The notes under the pieces were generated by a model. The model searched no databases, was not told the DNA's origin, and saw only the letters and a program-made list of their open reading frames with translations. 64,000 nt of DNA from Lytechinus variegatus (lineage: Eukaryota; Echinodermata; Echinoidea; Temnopleuroida; Toxopneustidae): positions 18,990,725 to 19,054,724 of the forward strand of contig NC_054748.1 in assembly GCF_018143015.1 (NCBI RefSeq). The letters are read 5' to 3'. Position 1 is the first letter of the stretch. Each line of letters starts with the position of its first letter. The position numbers and the translations under genes are program-made. Shown piece after piece: positions 45,990 through 56,825 of this stretch.

Positions 45990-48900
45990 CTACCTTGAAG
46001 GGAATTCTGGGTAATCTGGATCATATTAAGGAATTTTTCAAGAAATGAGAGAAAAAAATTTAGAAAATCCAAGTTAAACTACAATAATTAAACGTAGCAA
46101 CATTCAATATTTATGTTGAGGCCTATATTTCAAGAATTATTCGCCTCTTACTTAGCTCAAGACTTTCTGCTTGAGTTCCGGGGTTGCATTTTGCAATCTT
46201 GGTGCTATTTTTAAAAAGTGCATTCAACAAAAAAGGGTAAACTATTTCAGGCAATTTGAGATTCAGTTTGGGCCAATTTGTTTTGGCCCTGTGGAACACT
46301 GCTGTACGCTAGACAAATGTTTGTCCTGAAATTCGAAATCATATCACGTGCGCTTAATTGAACTTGACAATGTCTCGAATTAGATTTATCTTTTATTTGT
46401 AGCGTAACTTTATTGAATTGAAGATCTACCTCAAAATCTGTTGCCCATGAGTTTTGAAATCATTTCGCCACCCCAGCAAAAGATGAGATTAGATCATGCA
46501 AAAAGAGAATGTATGCTGTAGTTCGAATATCTGAATACTAATTATCAAATACTGATAATTATGTAAAAAAAAATGTTTTGTATCAGTGGATTTTTAATTT
46601 ATCTAATATAAAAATCTAAAAACAAATTTACATTTGCTTAACATTAACAAACAAAAAATTGCTAATTAATAATTCGTTAAAACATCTTTTTAGATTATTT
46701 AAACAACAAACTTAGGCATGCGGTCGAAAATTAAAAAAAAATGATAATTTTGTGGAATTATAATCCATCATATTTATTTTTTTTAAAAAACGTGTTATTC
46801 ATTATAGACCTAAAACGTAGCTAAAAGTGATATTCCGGAGGGGGGGGGGGCACTTCCATTAACGAGTGGATACCATGCGCGACCATGGGGTATCGAAAAG
46901 CATCCTATACAAGTATTTTCCATATACTGAAAATATACCCCTCAACAAATATTGGCTTGTGAAACCCTACCCTTAACACGTATTGGAAACAAAACGATAC
47001 TCTTGGCAAGTATTCCCTGAATTGAACCCCTAATCAAGTACAGCGATATGTCAATTGTTATGTCATAGATGTCGGTCGTAGGTTTTACCTTTGCCTATTG
47101 GGTTTAGTACAGCCCCACCTCCCACACCTCGCGCAAATCGTACTCTAAACACGTAATGTTGACTCTTCAGGCAAAAAGTACATCCTTATAAAACATTTTA
47201 GTCTTAATTTTTATACCCTCGCAAATTTGACCCTAAACACGTAGCTTTCCTAGAAAAAATAGATACCCTTTTTCCTTATTTTAGTGTTTTTGATACCCTT
47301 ATCACGTTACGTACGTAACGTGCCCTATCTTTAAAATGACATCCTTTTTACGGTTTTTTTTTGTTTTTTGGTCGCAAAAGGCATCCACTCTTCAACGTAA
47401 GTGCCCCCCCCCCCGGTGAATTTCACAAATCGAAACCATGAGCGCAAAGTAAAAAAATGTATTCATTATTTATAAACCACTTGCATAAGAAAACTTAATT
47501 GAATTAGCGAATTTAGAAATAGGATTTAAAGGAAAGTAAACTGACCAACTCGTTAATTGTGTTGTCTCTCATTGACTGTGTGTTATTAATGAACAGTGGT
47601 GGAAACATAAATTTTGACATTTACTCTTGGGAATAAAAAGGATGAATCAGTGCATTAGAATTTTATTTTTGTTCAGAAATCAATTATTTTGAAAGGAAAG
47701 GAGCCAGTTTTCCTAATTGGTGATAAAATCATTGAGATAAGAATTCAAGAGTGCCTAAATTTTAAGACTACCCACTTCTCAGAATGATGAATTATGGGTA
47801 GTAAACCTGGCCAGATATGAGTAGTTGAGGACTTGAAATGGGGCTATTAAGGCTAGTGGTTAATATGATCTTTAATGTGCTTCTTTAAACGGCTCAAACA
47901 TGACGACTTACTGTTTCAAAATGGTTGTGATTACGTATTTTTTGCTTGTTTGTTTTCCATGATTTTTTACAGTCTTCTCTCTAAGCAAGAATGTCTCAGA
48001 AAGCAAATTCTTCATCATTTGAAAAAAGTATTATCACATAATTGTACATCGATCATTGAGAATGAAAAATATAAAATGATAATAGTGATAATAATAGGCA
48101 TTGATATAACGCCATCTATCTTGACATTTTATTTCCAGGCGCACAAGGAAAAGAAAAAATGAGAGAGTTTGGATGAGTGTCAAAGTGTCAATAACTAATG
48201 AAGAAAATGTAACTTTTCTCTAATACAGATTGGAATTCGTCAGAATCTGAGATGATAACAGAGAAAAACAAAAATAACAGGTGGTATCTCGTACGCAGAT
48301 TTGTAAATAAGTTTTTATGGTTTATTTAACCAGTCCACACATTGGTCTTTATCATACATTTTTCATATTAATTTATATGATTCACGATAAAAGAGCAATG
48401 TAGATAAAATACCTTGCTCAAGGACATAAGTGCAGTGCCTAGCCTTAGATCACTCGGCCAGAAATAAACGTAGATCGATTATTTTTCTAGATTTCAATCT
48501 CTATTTAGAATGAATGACCTTACGATTTCTTTATCATTTTATGTTTTTCATTCTCAACGACAGTTTCACAATAATTGTATAATTCTGTGGTAAAACTTGT
48601 TTCATATTATTAAAATCGGAAGTAAAATTCGCTATTTTGAGACTCAACTATATCTCACGGTGTTATTCTGATAATTGATTGTAGAATAATTGTGACTTTC
48701 CTTTATTGAATTGTAGATCTATTTCCATATCTATTGCCTTTGGGCTTTGAAATTATTTCGCCACCCCAGCAAAAGATAAGATGAGATCGTGCAAAAAGAG
48801 TTTCATGTACTTTAAGAAGATATATTGTATATGCTTGCTCGATGATTGTCAGATTATATATATAGTAATAAAATATTTTTTAAATCAGTGGATTTCCAGT

Positions 48901-49822
48901 ACATCTGATAGAAATAGTTAACGGCAAATGTCACACTAATATTAACAACGAAAACAATGTTTATTTAAAAGATGTTTAAAAGTCTGTTTTACATTTTGTG
49001 AACGACTAGTTAATACATGCGTTTGAGAAATTAAAGAAACTGAATATTTTCCTAAAATTAGAATCGATTATATTTAATCTGCTTTTTAAAGGTATATTTC
49101 TGCTATGACGGTCCTAAAACGGAGCTAAAAGTGATATTCACAAATCTACTGGTTAATATGATCTATAATGTTGTTCTTTAAACGGCTTGAATAACGTGAC
49201 GACTTTCTTATTCAAGGGGTTGTGATTACATATTTTATTTCTGCTTGTTTGTTTTATAACATGTTTTTTTACTGCCTCGTCTTTGATGAAGTTTGTCTCA
49301 TAAAGTAATTTCTTCATCATTTGAAACAAGTATTATCACAGAATTGTACAAAAATCATTGAGAATGAAAAATATAAAATGATATTAGTGATAACGCCATC
49401 TATCTTAAAATATTTCATTCCTAGGCGCACAAGAAAAAGAAAAAATGAGAGAGTTTGGATGAGTGTCAAAGTGTCAATAACTAATGGAAAAAATGTAACT
49501 TTCTCTAATACAAATTGGAATTTATCAGAATCTGAGATGATAAGAGAGAAAAACAAAGATAACAGGTGGTATCTCTTACGCAGATTCGTATATAAGTTTT
49601 TTTTTATTATTTATTTAACCAGTCCACACATTGGTCTATATCATACATTTATCGTATTAATTAATTTGATTCACGATAGAAGAATTTTAAAAATACCTTG
49701 CTCAAGGACATAAGTGCCTTGACGGGAATCGAACCTCCGATCCTCTGATCTCCATTCAAGTGCCTGGCCTTAGACCACTCGACCACGGCACCTCCAGAAA
49801 TAATCGTAGATCGATTGTTTTG
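45990..49822 (-). repeat. Diverged repeat units, minus orientation
   Basis: Beyond the satellite array the unit landmarks appear reverse-complemented: GGGGTTGCATTTTGCAATC near 46180, ATTTCGCCACCCCAGC near 46465 and 48757, GAGAGTTTGGATGAGTGTCA near 48163 and 49449. Units are about 2.3 kb apart. A G-tract MITE lies in the first (46835-47416). Near 49715-49795 is a tRNA-like reverse stretch, GGGAATCGAACCTCCGAT, probably a SINE head that also occurs truncated near 48440. Confidence 0.7.
46835..47416. mobile_element. G-tract hAT-type MITE, full copy
   Basis: It starts CCGGAGGGGGGGGGGCACTT followed by CCATTAACGAGTGGATACC, and ends with inverse ATCCACTCTTCAACGTAAGTG, a C-run and CCGG. It is flanked by TGATATTC and TGAATTTC, an 8-bp duplication with two differences. 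The sister unit at about 49130-49145 still reads GTGATATTCACAAATC, the empty site. It is non-coding. Confidence 0.8.
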
Positions 49823-50064
49823 GCCTCACCTGCGAAGCAGAGTGAGACTATAGGCGCCGCTTTTCCGACGGCGGCGGCGGCGGCGTCAACACCAAATCTT
49901 AACCTAAAGTTTTTGAAATGACAGCATAACTTAGGAAGTATATGGACCTAGTTCATGAAACTTGGCCATAAGGTTAATCAAGTGTTACTGAACATCCTGC
50001 CGGAGTTTTGTGTCACATGACAAAGGTCATTTAGGGTCAATCAACTTAGACCATGTTGGGAGAA

Positions 50065-50507
50065 CCCGGGGGCCACTTCCATTGACGAGTGGATACCATG
50101 CGCGACCATGGGGTCTCGAAAAGCACCCTAAACACGTAATTTCCATATTGTAAAAATGCACCCCTTAACAAGTATTGGCGTGTGAACCCTACCCTTAACA
50201 AGTATAGGAAACAAATCGATACTCTTGGCAAATATTCCTGAAATGAACCCCTAAACAAGTACAGGAATGTTTTATTGTTACAGGTCCTTCGGTACACCTC
50301 ACGCAAATCGGACTCTAAACACGAAGCGTTGGGACAAAAAGGACATCTTTTATAAAACATTTAAATTTTGTTTTATCATCCCCGCAAATTCGACCCTAAA
50401 CACGTAATTTTCCTAGCGAAATAGATACCCTTTTTTCATAATTTTCGTGTTTTTTGGCATCCTTGCTATCCACACGTCAATGTAAGTGCCCCCCCCCCCC
50501 CCCCCGG
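50065..50507. mobile_element. G-tract hAT-type MITE with 8-bp duplication
   Basis: The ends CCCGGGGGCCACTTCC and ATTGACGAGTGGATA pair with inverse ATCCACACGTCAATGTAAGTG, a C-run and GG. It is flanked on both sides by TGGGAGAA (50057-50064 and 50508-50515), a perfect 8-bp target duplication. With CCGG-G-run ends this fits the hAT superfamily. The body is 70-90 percent like 46835-47416 by eye. It is non-coding. Confidence 0.85.
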
Positions 50508-50815
50508 TGGGAGAATCAACATCAAAATCTTAACCTGAGGTTATGTTTTTGAATTGTCATCATAACTTAAAAATATATGGACCTAGTTTATGAAACTTAA
50601 AAAAGGTTAATCAAGTATTGCTAAACATCCTGCCTGAGTTTTGAGTAACATGACCGAGGCCATTTAGGGTCAATGAACTTTGGCCGAATTGGGGGTATTT
50701 GTTGAATTACAATCATAACTTTAAAAGTTTATGGATCTGATTCATGAAATTTGGACCTAAGAGTAATCAAGTACCACTTCACATCCTGTGCGAATTTCAA
50801 GTCACATGATCAAGG

Positions 50816-51712
50816 TGTTACATATAAGAATAATTTAGAAGAATTGTAAAAGCAATTACATCCATCTATTAGTTATTTCCCTTTAAGGCTAGCCAAGAAT
50901 TGTAAAGAACATTCAAGAATGTCTTTTTATTATGCAGGCCTTGCCTATTTAAAGGCCAAGGAGTTGTATTGTTATTTCTGAATAGAGATTAGGAACAATA
51001 GGCTTAGCTATGTTATTGACACTCTTGATTTCAATGAGGTCATTCAAGAGTGTTCTGGATTTTGACTGCTCCTGAAAGGAGAAAGTTCTTTTGGAAGAAG
51101 GTGCTAGAACCTTCTATGGTGGTGACATTTTTTAGAAGCTTCTAGATTAGTTGAAACTTAGTATAAATAGCTGCAGTTTCTTTAATCACATCATATTAGA
51201 TCACACCATCACATCATATGAGAGCAGGAGATCACATCACGTCATATGAGATCACTTCACCAGATTAGATCAGATCAGAGCAGTTTATGCATCAATGAAC
51301 TGTTTGCAGTTATTTTTGAGAGAGAAATTATCAGTTCTCATCGAGATCATCAACATCATCAACCTGTTCAATGAACACGCTTCAACCCATGGATTGCTGA
51401 AATTGACTGTTAATCATCATCAACATCGTCTTCACGGACATTTCAACTCGTTGCAGTGACTCTTATTATTCATCGGACTTCAACATCAGTTTCATCATCG
51501 CCATCATTGTGAATTTTCGCCAGTCAACTGGGATTTTATCATTTGGATTATTACTTGGATATAGTATCATCACTTCGGGATTTTACATCGGACACTTCAA
51601 GAGATTTATGTAAGATCATTATTTGTTTTATTTATGTATAATTATTTCCTGTAATAAAAAAAAGGAAATTTAAATAAAATTTTTACTTGTTATTTGTTGC
51701 AGTATCGTAACA
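50816..51712 (+). repeat. 5' LTR of the Gmr1-like element
   Basis: Begins TGTTACATATAAG and ends CAGTATCGTAACA. A TATAAATA box lies at 51162-51169 and an AATAAA signal at about 51653. Between them is a region dense in ATCACATCA and TCATCAACATC words. Confidence 0.92.
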
Positions 51713-51720
51713 AATAATTT

Positions 51721-51738
51721 TGGGGGCTTGTCCGGGAA
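51721..51738 (+). promoter_or_regulatory. Primer-binding site, tRNA-Pro type
   Basis: TGGGGGCTTGTCCGGGAA begins eight bases after the LTR end. It matches the tRNA-Pro primer site of murine leukaemia virus, as I recall it, at 16 of 18 positions. Confidence 0.75.
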
Positions 51739-51950
51739 ACGAAAATCAAATTTGTACAAGCCAAGGCAATTTGAAACGAAAACCAAATTTAAAGCCAATT
51801 TGAAATTAAAACCAGTTTTTCAGGAAACGAAAGCCAATTTGAGACGAAAGTCAATTTGAAACAAAAGCCAATTTGAATTGGAAACATTTTGGAAAGTTCT
51901 AGAATATACTGTACTGTGTTATTACGTGCTTGTATTTGTGTATATTCACT

Positions 51951-54900
51951 ATGGCTACATTTGATGTTGAAGAATTTCTTGCAAAGACAGAATTGTCATA
52001 TGATCATTTGAAGTCACTGAAGAAAGATGATTTGATAACAGTTTGTGATCATTTTGGTGTATCTCTAGCCCCAGGATTAAAGAAGGCAGAGATAATTGAC
52101 TTGTTAGCTAGTCACATGAAGCTTACAGAGGAGTCTGAAATTTCTGTTACTGTTTCAGATGATGCTCAGATTCAACTTGCAAAGTTTGAAATGGAAATGA
52201 AAATGAAAGAGAATGTCGAGAAGGAAAGAATCAGAGAAAACATTGAAATGGAGAAAATGAGATTGGAGTACCAGTTAAAGTTGAAAGAAATGGAGTTAGC
52301 TCATGCAAATACTAACTTTGTTAAAGATAAATCTCCCCAAGGCTTTGATGTGGCGAAAAACATTCGCCTTGTGCCAAAATTTGATGAAGAGGGAGTTGAT
52401 ACATATTTTGTGTCATTTGAAAAAGTGGCCAAGAGACTGAATTGGCCCGAGGAATACTGGACTCTTCTCCTCCAAAGTGTTTTTGTTGGTAAGGCTGCAA
52501 AAGTCTATTCTTCGCTCTCTGAAATGCAATCATGTGACTATGCTACAGTAAAAGAAACAATTCTCAATGCATATGAGTTAGTACCAGAAGCGTACAGACA
52601 TAAATTTAGGAACATGCAAAGACAATCAGGCCAGACGTATGTTGAATTTGCTAGGGAACAAGAAATGATGTTCGATAAGTGGTACAGATCACTGAAAGTT
52701 GACAAAGATTTTGTTCACCTTAGGGAAGTTGTCCTCCTAGAAGCATTCAAAAAGAGTCTTCCTTTTGGCATTAAATCTCACTTAGATGACCATAGAGTTA
52801 CTGAAGTCAGTAAAGCAGCCATAGTAGCTGATGAATTTGAGGTCACACATAAAGGTAGTGGAGATAGGCCTCCTTTCAAGAATTATTGGAAAAAGAAAGG
52901 TAAAGGGTCATTTGAATCCCACAATAAACCTAGTGAGGGAAAATATGCAAGCAAGGACAAAGACGCTAATAAGAATCAGGCTAGTGCGGGCACAGAATCA
53001 ACCAAAAGGTCTGAGAGTCGTAGTTCCAAAATTTGTACTCATTGTCATAAATCGGGACATTTGAAAAAATCATGTTGGAAATTGGTTGGAATGCCAACCA
53101 AAACTAAGAAAGACATGGGTTTTGTCAAGCAAACAAGTGTTCCCTCGATGGAGTTTGTTCCATCAGAGCCCAATCAAGATGTTGAGAGTGTTTCTCTGGT
53201 ATTTGCTGATAAAGTCAAGCAGGTTGATGAAACTTTTAGAAGTTTTTTGCATGATGGTGAAGTATCCCCTTGTTCGACTGGTGCTGCTGGTAGGTCAGTG
53301 GTGATCCTTAGGGATACAGGGGCTGCACAGTCCCTGATGGTGCCAGGTGATTCGGCTCTTCCTCCGGAGAGTTCAGAGAATGCCAACGTCTTAGTTCAAG
53401 GTATTGGCCCAAATTTCATGTCGGTTCCTTTGCATAAGGTCGACTTAAAGTGTGACCTAGTTAGTGGTCCTGTGACTGTTGGTGTCGTTCCAGAATTACC
53501 CATGAAAGGTGTTGATTTCTTGTTAGGTAACGACTTGGCTGGAGATAAAGTTGTTGCATCTCCAGTGGTTTCGGAAAAGCCCGTTGAGGTAGCTGAAACT
53601 GAATTGTTGCAGGAAGATTTTCCAGGGATTTTCCCGGATTGTGTTGTTACTAGGTCTCAGACTCGTAGAGCTGAAAAGGATGATGCGGAATCTGCTGATG
53701 TAGAGGAGAGTACTGATGTCTGGTTAGCTGAAACCTTTTTCAAGGATTTGAATGGGGATAGTGTTGAAGGCTCTGTTGCTAACAATGGTAGTTTGTTTAG
53801 TAAATCCTCCCTTGTACAGGCACAACAGGCAGACCCAGAATTAAAAAGCTTGTCACAGAAAGCATGTTCTGAGGCTGAGGCTGATAAGGTTCCTGAGTGC
53901 TTTTATGTCAAAGATGACATTTTGATGAGGAAGTGGAGACCTCCCCGGAGACCAGCTGATGAAGATTGGTGTATAATTCACCAGGTTGTAGTTCCTCCTT
54001 GTTACCGCACAGATATTCTGAAAATGGCTCATGAGTTACCTATGGCAGGTCATGTCGGTATTCGGAAGACAGAAGATAGAATTATGAGGCATTTCTATTG
54101 GCCTAAGATGCACAAAGATGTTGTGCATTTCTGTAAGACATGTCACACATGTCAGATTATTGGTAAGGCACAGCCTTCTATCAAGCCTGCTCCATTAATA
54201 CCCATTCCTGCATTTGATGAACCTTTTACTAGGGTTCTTGTTGATTGTGTCGGACCCTTACCCAGAACTAGGTCGGGTCACAGATTTCTCCTGACGATTA
54301 TGGACTTGTCTACACGGTTTCCAGAGGCGATACCTTTGAGAAGTATCACTGCAAAGACAGTGGTGCAGGCGTTAGTGCAGTTTTTCACTAGGTACGGTCT
54401 GCCGAAGGAGATTCAATCTGATCAAGGGTCAAATTTCATGTCAGGAATATTTCAGCAAGTTATGAAGGAGTTGGGAATAAAGCAGATTAAGTCTTCTGCT
54501 TATCACCCACAGTCCCAAGGAGCGTTAGAACGCTATCATCAGACTTTGAAGACCATGATTAGGGCTTATTGTGAAGACTATCCTGATGACTGGGATAAAG
54601 GGATCTCATTCCTACTGTTTGCAACTAGGGATTCCCCGAATGAGTCCACAGGTTTCAGTCCATTTGAATTGGTCTATGGTCATGAGGTTAGGGGTCCTCT
54701 AAAGCTTATCAAAGAGAGGTTTATGGTTCAGGATGATGATGTAAACCTTCTAGACTATGTGTCAAAGTTTAGAGAAAGGCTCTCAAAAGCTTGTGATGTG
54801 GCTAAGGAACACTTGAAAGAGTCGCAGGGAAAAATGAAAGCTCAAGCTGACAAAAATGCAAAAGAGCGAAGTTTCAAGCCTGGAGACAAAGTATTAGTGT

Positions 54901-56615
54901 TGTTGCCTTTGCAAGGTGAGCCCTTGAAAGCTAGGTTTAGTGGTCCCTACATAGTCAAAAAGAAATTGAATGATGTCAACTATGTGATCAGTACCCCTGA
55001 TCGAAGAAAGTCTCAAAGAGTTTGTCATGTAAACATGTTAAAAGAATACTTTGAGCGAGAGGCTAGTCAGCCAATAGGTACAACACAGGTCAAAGAAGAA
55101 GAAAAACATGTAAATGTAAATGAAGAAGAATGTTATGGAAAGACAGATAATGAATTGTCTTATACAGATGTATCCAAGAACGAACCATGTGGTGTAAAGT
55201 TGTCTAACTCAGAGATGTTAGGAAACATGGATGAGGCATTAAAACACCTGCCTGAAGATCAAAGAAATGATATATCTGGCCTGTTAAGAGAATATGAGAA
55301 TGTATGTAAAGACAAACCAGGTCGTACACCTTTAACTGTACATGATGTAGACGTAGGTGATGTAAGACCTATCAAACAGAATCCTTATAGGCTCAATCCA
55401 AGCAAGTTGGAAATGGTGAATAATGAAATACAGTTTATGTTAGATAATGACATAATCGAACCGAGTCAGAGTAGTTGGAGTTCCCCCATTGTAATGGTTC
55501 CAAAGCCAGACGGCTCTCAGAGATTTTGCATTGATTACCGAAAGGTAAATGCAGTAACTAAGACTGACTCGTATCCAATTCCTAGGTTAGAAGATTGTAT
55601 TGATAGGGTTGGAAATTCTGCCTATATCACAAAGATAGACTTGCTTAAAGGATATTGGCAAGTGCCACTGACTGACCGAGCCAAAGAGATATCAGCCTTT
55701 GTCACACCTGAAGGCTTATTTCAATGCAAAGTCATGCCTTTTGGAATGAAAAATGCACCAGCAACCTTCCAAAGGTTGACAAATCAAGTGATTGCCGGAC
55801 TTGACAATTGTGTCGTATACATAGACGACATCCTAGTATACAGTGATACTTGGAATGATCATCTGAATCATTTGCGAGCACTGTTTGACAGGCTGGACAA
55901 AGCCAATCTAGTAGTGAATCTGATGAAGAGTGAATTTGCCAAGGCAAAAGTCACATATCTTGGTCATGTGGTTGGTCAAGGGCAAGTGCTACCAAGAGAA
56001 GCCAAGATACAAGCTATCTTAGACTTCCCAATTCCCACAACTAAGAAAGAATTGCTCAGATTCTTAGGTATGAGTGGCTTCTACAGGAAATTTGTTCCAA
56101 ATTTCAGTACAGTGGTTAGTCCTCTGACAAACCTGCTGAAGGCAAAAGTGAAGTATGTTTGGTCTGACGAATGTCAAAGATCATTTGAGAAATTAAAGGC
56201 CATTTTGGTGAATGAGCCTATTTTGGCAGCTCCAAACTTCACAAAGCCATTCAAAGTAGCAATTGATGCATGTGATGTTGGAGTAGGAGCAGTATTGCTC
56301 CAAGAAGATGAAAAAGGCATCGAAAAACCAGTGTGCTACTTCTCTAAGAAACTCAATCGGTTTCAAAAGAAATACTCAACTATTGAAAAAGAGGCCCTGA
56401 GTCTCGTACTAGCCCTTCAGCAGTTTGAGGTGTATCTAACCAATGGAGAGATTACAGTCTATACAGATCACAATCCTCTTGTGTTTTTGGAGAAATTCAA
56501 AACAAAGAATCAAAGACTGTATAGATGGAGCCTAATGCTCCAACCATTTCCTTTGAAAATTGTACACATAAAGGGAAAGAATAATGTAATTGCTGATGCT
56601 CTATCAAGAGTATAA
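51951..56615 (+). CDS. gag-pol: Gag-Pol polyprotein of the Gmr1-like element
   Basis: It is 1554 residues from the ATG at 51951; an in-frame ATG at 51930 is less likely. Residues 1-45 resemble a SAP-type helix-turn-helix fold (SYDHLKSLKKDDLITVCDHF), followed by a Met/Glu/Lys-rich coiled coil. A gag core follows. A CCHC zinc knuckle (C-x2-C-x4-H-x4-C) is at about residue 361 and a protease DTGA motif at about 455. Integrase has an HHCC region at about 694-730 and a DDE core at about 765-860, then a GPY-like module. After a Glu-rich linker comes reverse transcriptase with YIDD at about 1290, then RNase H ending in IADALSRV. Gag and pol share one frame, so stoichiometry must be set in another way than frameshifting. 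It looks whole. Confidence 0.93.
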   Translation: MATFDVEEFLAKTELSYDHLKSLKKDDLITVCDHFGVSLAPGLKKAEIIDLLASHMKLTEESEISVTVSDDAQIQLAKFEMEMKMKENVEKERIRENIEMEKMRLEYQLKLKEMELAHANTNFVKDKSPQGFDVAKNIRLVPKFDEEGVDTYFVSFEKVAKRLNWPEEYWTLLLQSVFVGKAAKVYSSLSEMQSCDYATVKETILNAYELVPEAYRHKFRNMQRQSGQTYVEFAREQEMMFDKWYRSLKVDKDFVHLREVVLLEAFKKSLPFGIKSHLDDHRVTEVSKAAIVADEFEVTHKGSGDRPPFKNYWKKKGKGSFESHNKPSEGKYASKDKDANKNQASAGTESTKRSESRSSKICTHCHKSGHLKKSCWKLVGMPTKTKKDMGFVKQTSVPSMEFVPSEPNQDVESVSLVFADKVKQVDETFRSFLHDGEVSPCSTGAAGRSVVILRDTGAAQSLMVPGDSALPPESSENANVLVQGIGPNFMSVPLHKVDLKCDLVSGPVTVGVVPELPMKGVDFLLGNDLAGDKVVASPVVSEKPVEVAETELLQEDFPGIFPDCVVTRSQTRRAEKDDAESADVEESTDVWLAETFFKDLNGDSVEGSVANNGSLFSKSSLVQAQQADPELKSLSQKACSEAEADKVPECFYVKDDILMRKWRPPRRPADEDWCIIHQVVVPPCYRTDILKMAHELPMAGHVGIRKTEDRIMRHFYWPKMHKDVVHFCKTCHTCQIIGKAQPSIKPAPLIPIPAFDEPFTRVLVDCVGPLPRTRSGHRFLLTIMDLSTRFPEAIPLRSITAKTVVQALVQFFTRYGLPKEIQSDQGSNFMSGIFQQVMKELGIKQIKSSAYHPQSQGALERYHQTLKTMIRAYCEDYPDDWDKGISFLLFATRDSPNESTGFSPFELVYGHEVRGPLKLIKERFMVQDDDVNLLDYVSKFRERLSKACDVAKEHLKESQGKMKAQADKNAKERSFKPGDKVLVLLPLQGEPLKARFSGPYIVKKKLNDVNYVISTPDRRKSQRVCHVNMLKEYFEREASQPIGTTQVKEEEKHVNVNEEECYGKTDNELSYTDVSKNEPCGVKLSNSEMLGNMDEALKHLPEDQRNDISGLLREYENVCKDKPGRTPLTVHDVDVGDVRPIKQNPYRLNPSKLEMVNNEIQFMLDNDIIEPSQSSWSSPIVMVPKPDGSQRFCIDYRKVNAVTKTDSYPIPRLEDCIDRVGNSAYITKIDLLKGYWQVPLTDRAKEISAFVTPEGLFQCKVMPFGMKNAPATFQRLTNQVIAGLDNCVVYIDDILVYSDTWNDHLNHLRALFDRLDKANLVVNLMKSEFAKAKVTYLGHVVGQGQVLPREAKIQAILDFPIPTTKKELLRFLGMSGFYRKFVPNFSTVVSPLTNLLKAKVKYVWSDECQRSFEKLKAILVNEPILAAPNFTKPFKVAIDACDVGVGAVLLQEDEKGIEKPVCYFSKKLNRFQKKYSTIEKEALSLVLALQQFEVYLTNGEITVYTDHNPLVFLEKFKTKNQRLYRWSLMLQPFPLKIVHIKGKNNVIADALSRV

Positions 56616-56814
56616 AAAGTGAAATTATTCATGATTTTGACCAAGTGTGTCATTTGAAGAAAACATCTTTGATGTTCATTTATTTTAACATGTTCGTTAA
56701 GTACTATATCTTTGTACACGATAACTGTAAATGATTTATCAAGATGACTTTGAACAGTTAAAAGAAAAAGTAATCTTAAAGAAACCTTTACTACGGTAAA
56801 GCTTTCTTTTCCCT

Positions 56815-56825
56815 GGTGGGGGAGG
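56815..56825 (+). promoter_or_regulatory. Polypurine tract of the Gmr1-like element
   Basis: GGTGGGGGAGG directly precedes the 3' LTR start TGTTAC, where plus-strand priming is expected. Confidence 0.8.

Noticed and set aside
54900-55070. Chromodomain at the integrase end of the Gmr1-like element
   Set aside because: The sequence after the DDE core is a GPY-like module (SGPYIVKKKLND); no aromatic-cage pattern of a chromodomain is seen.
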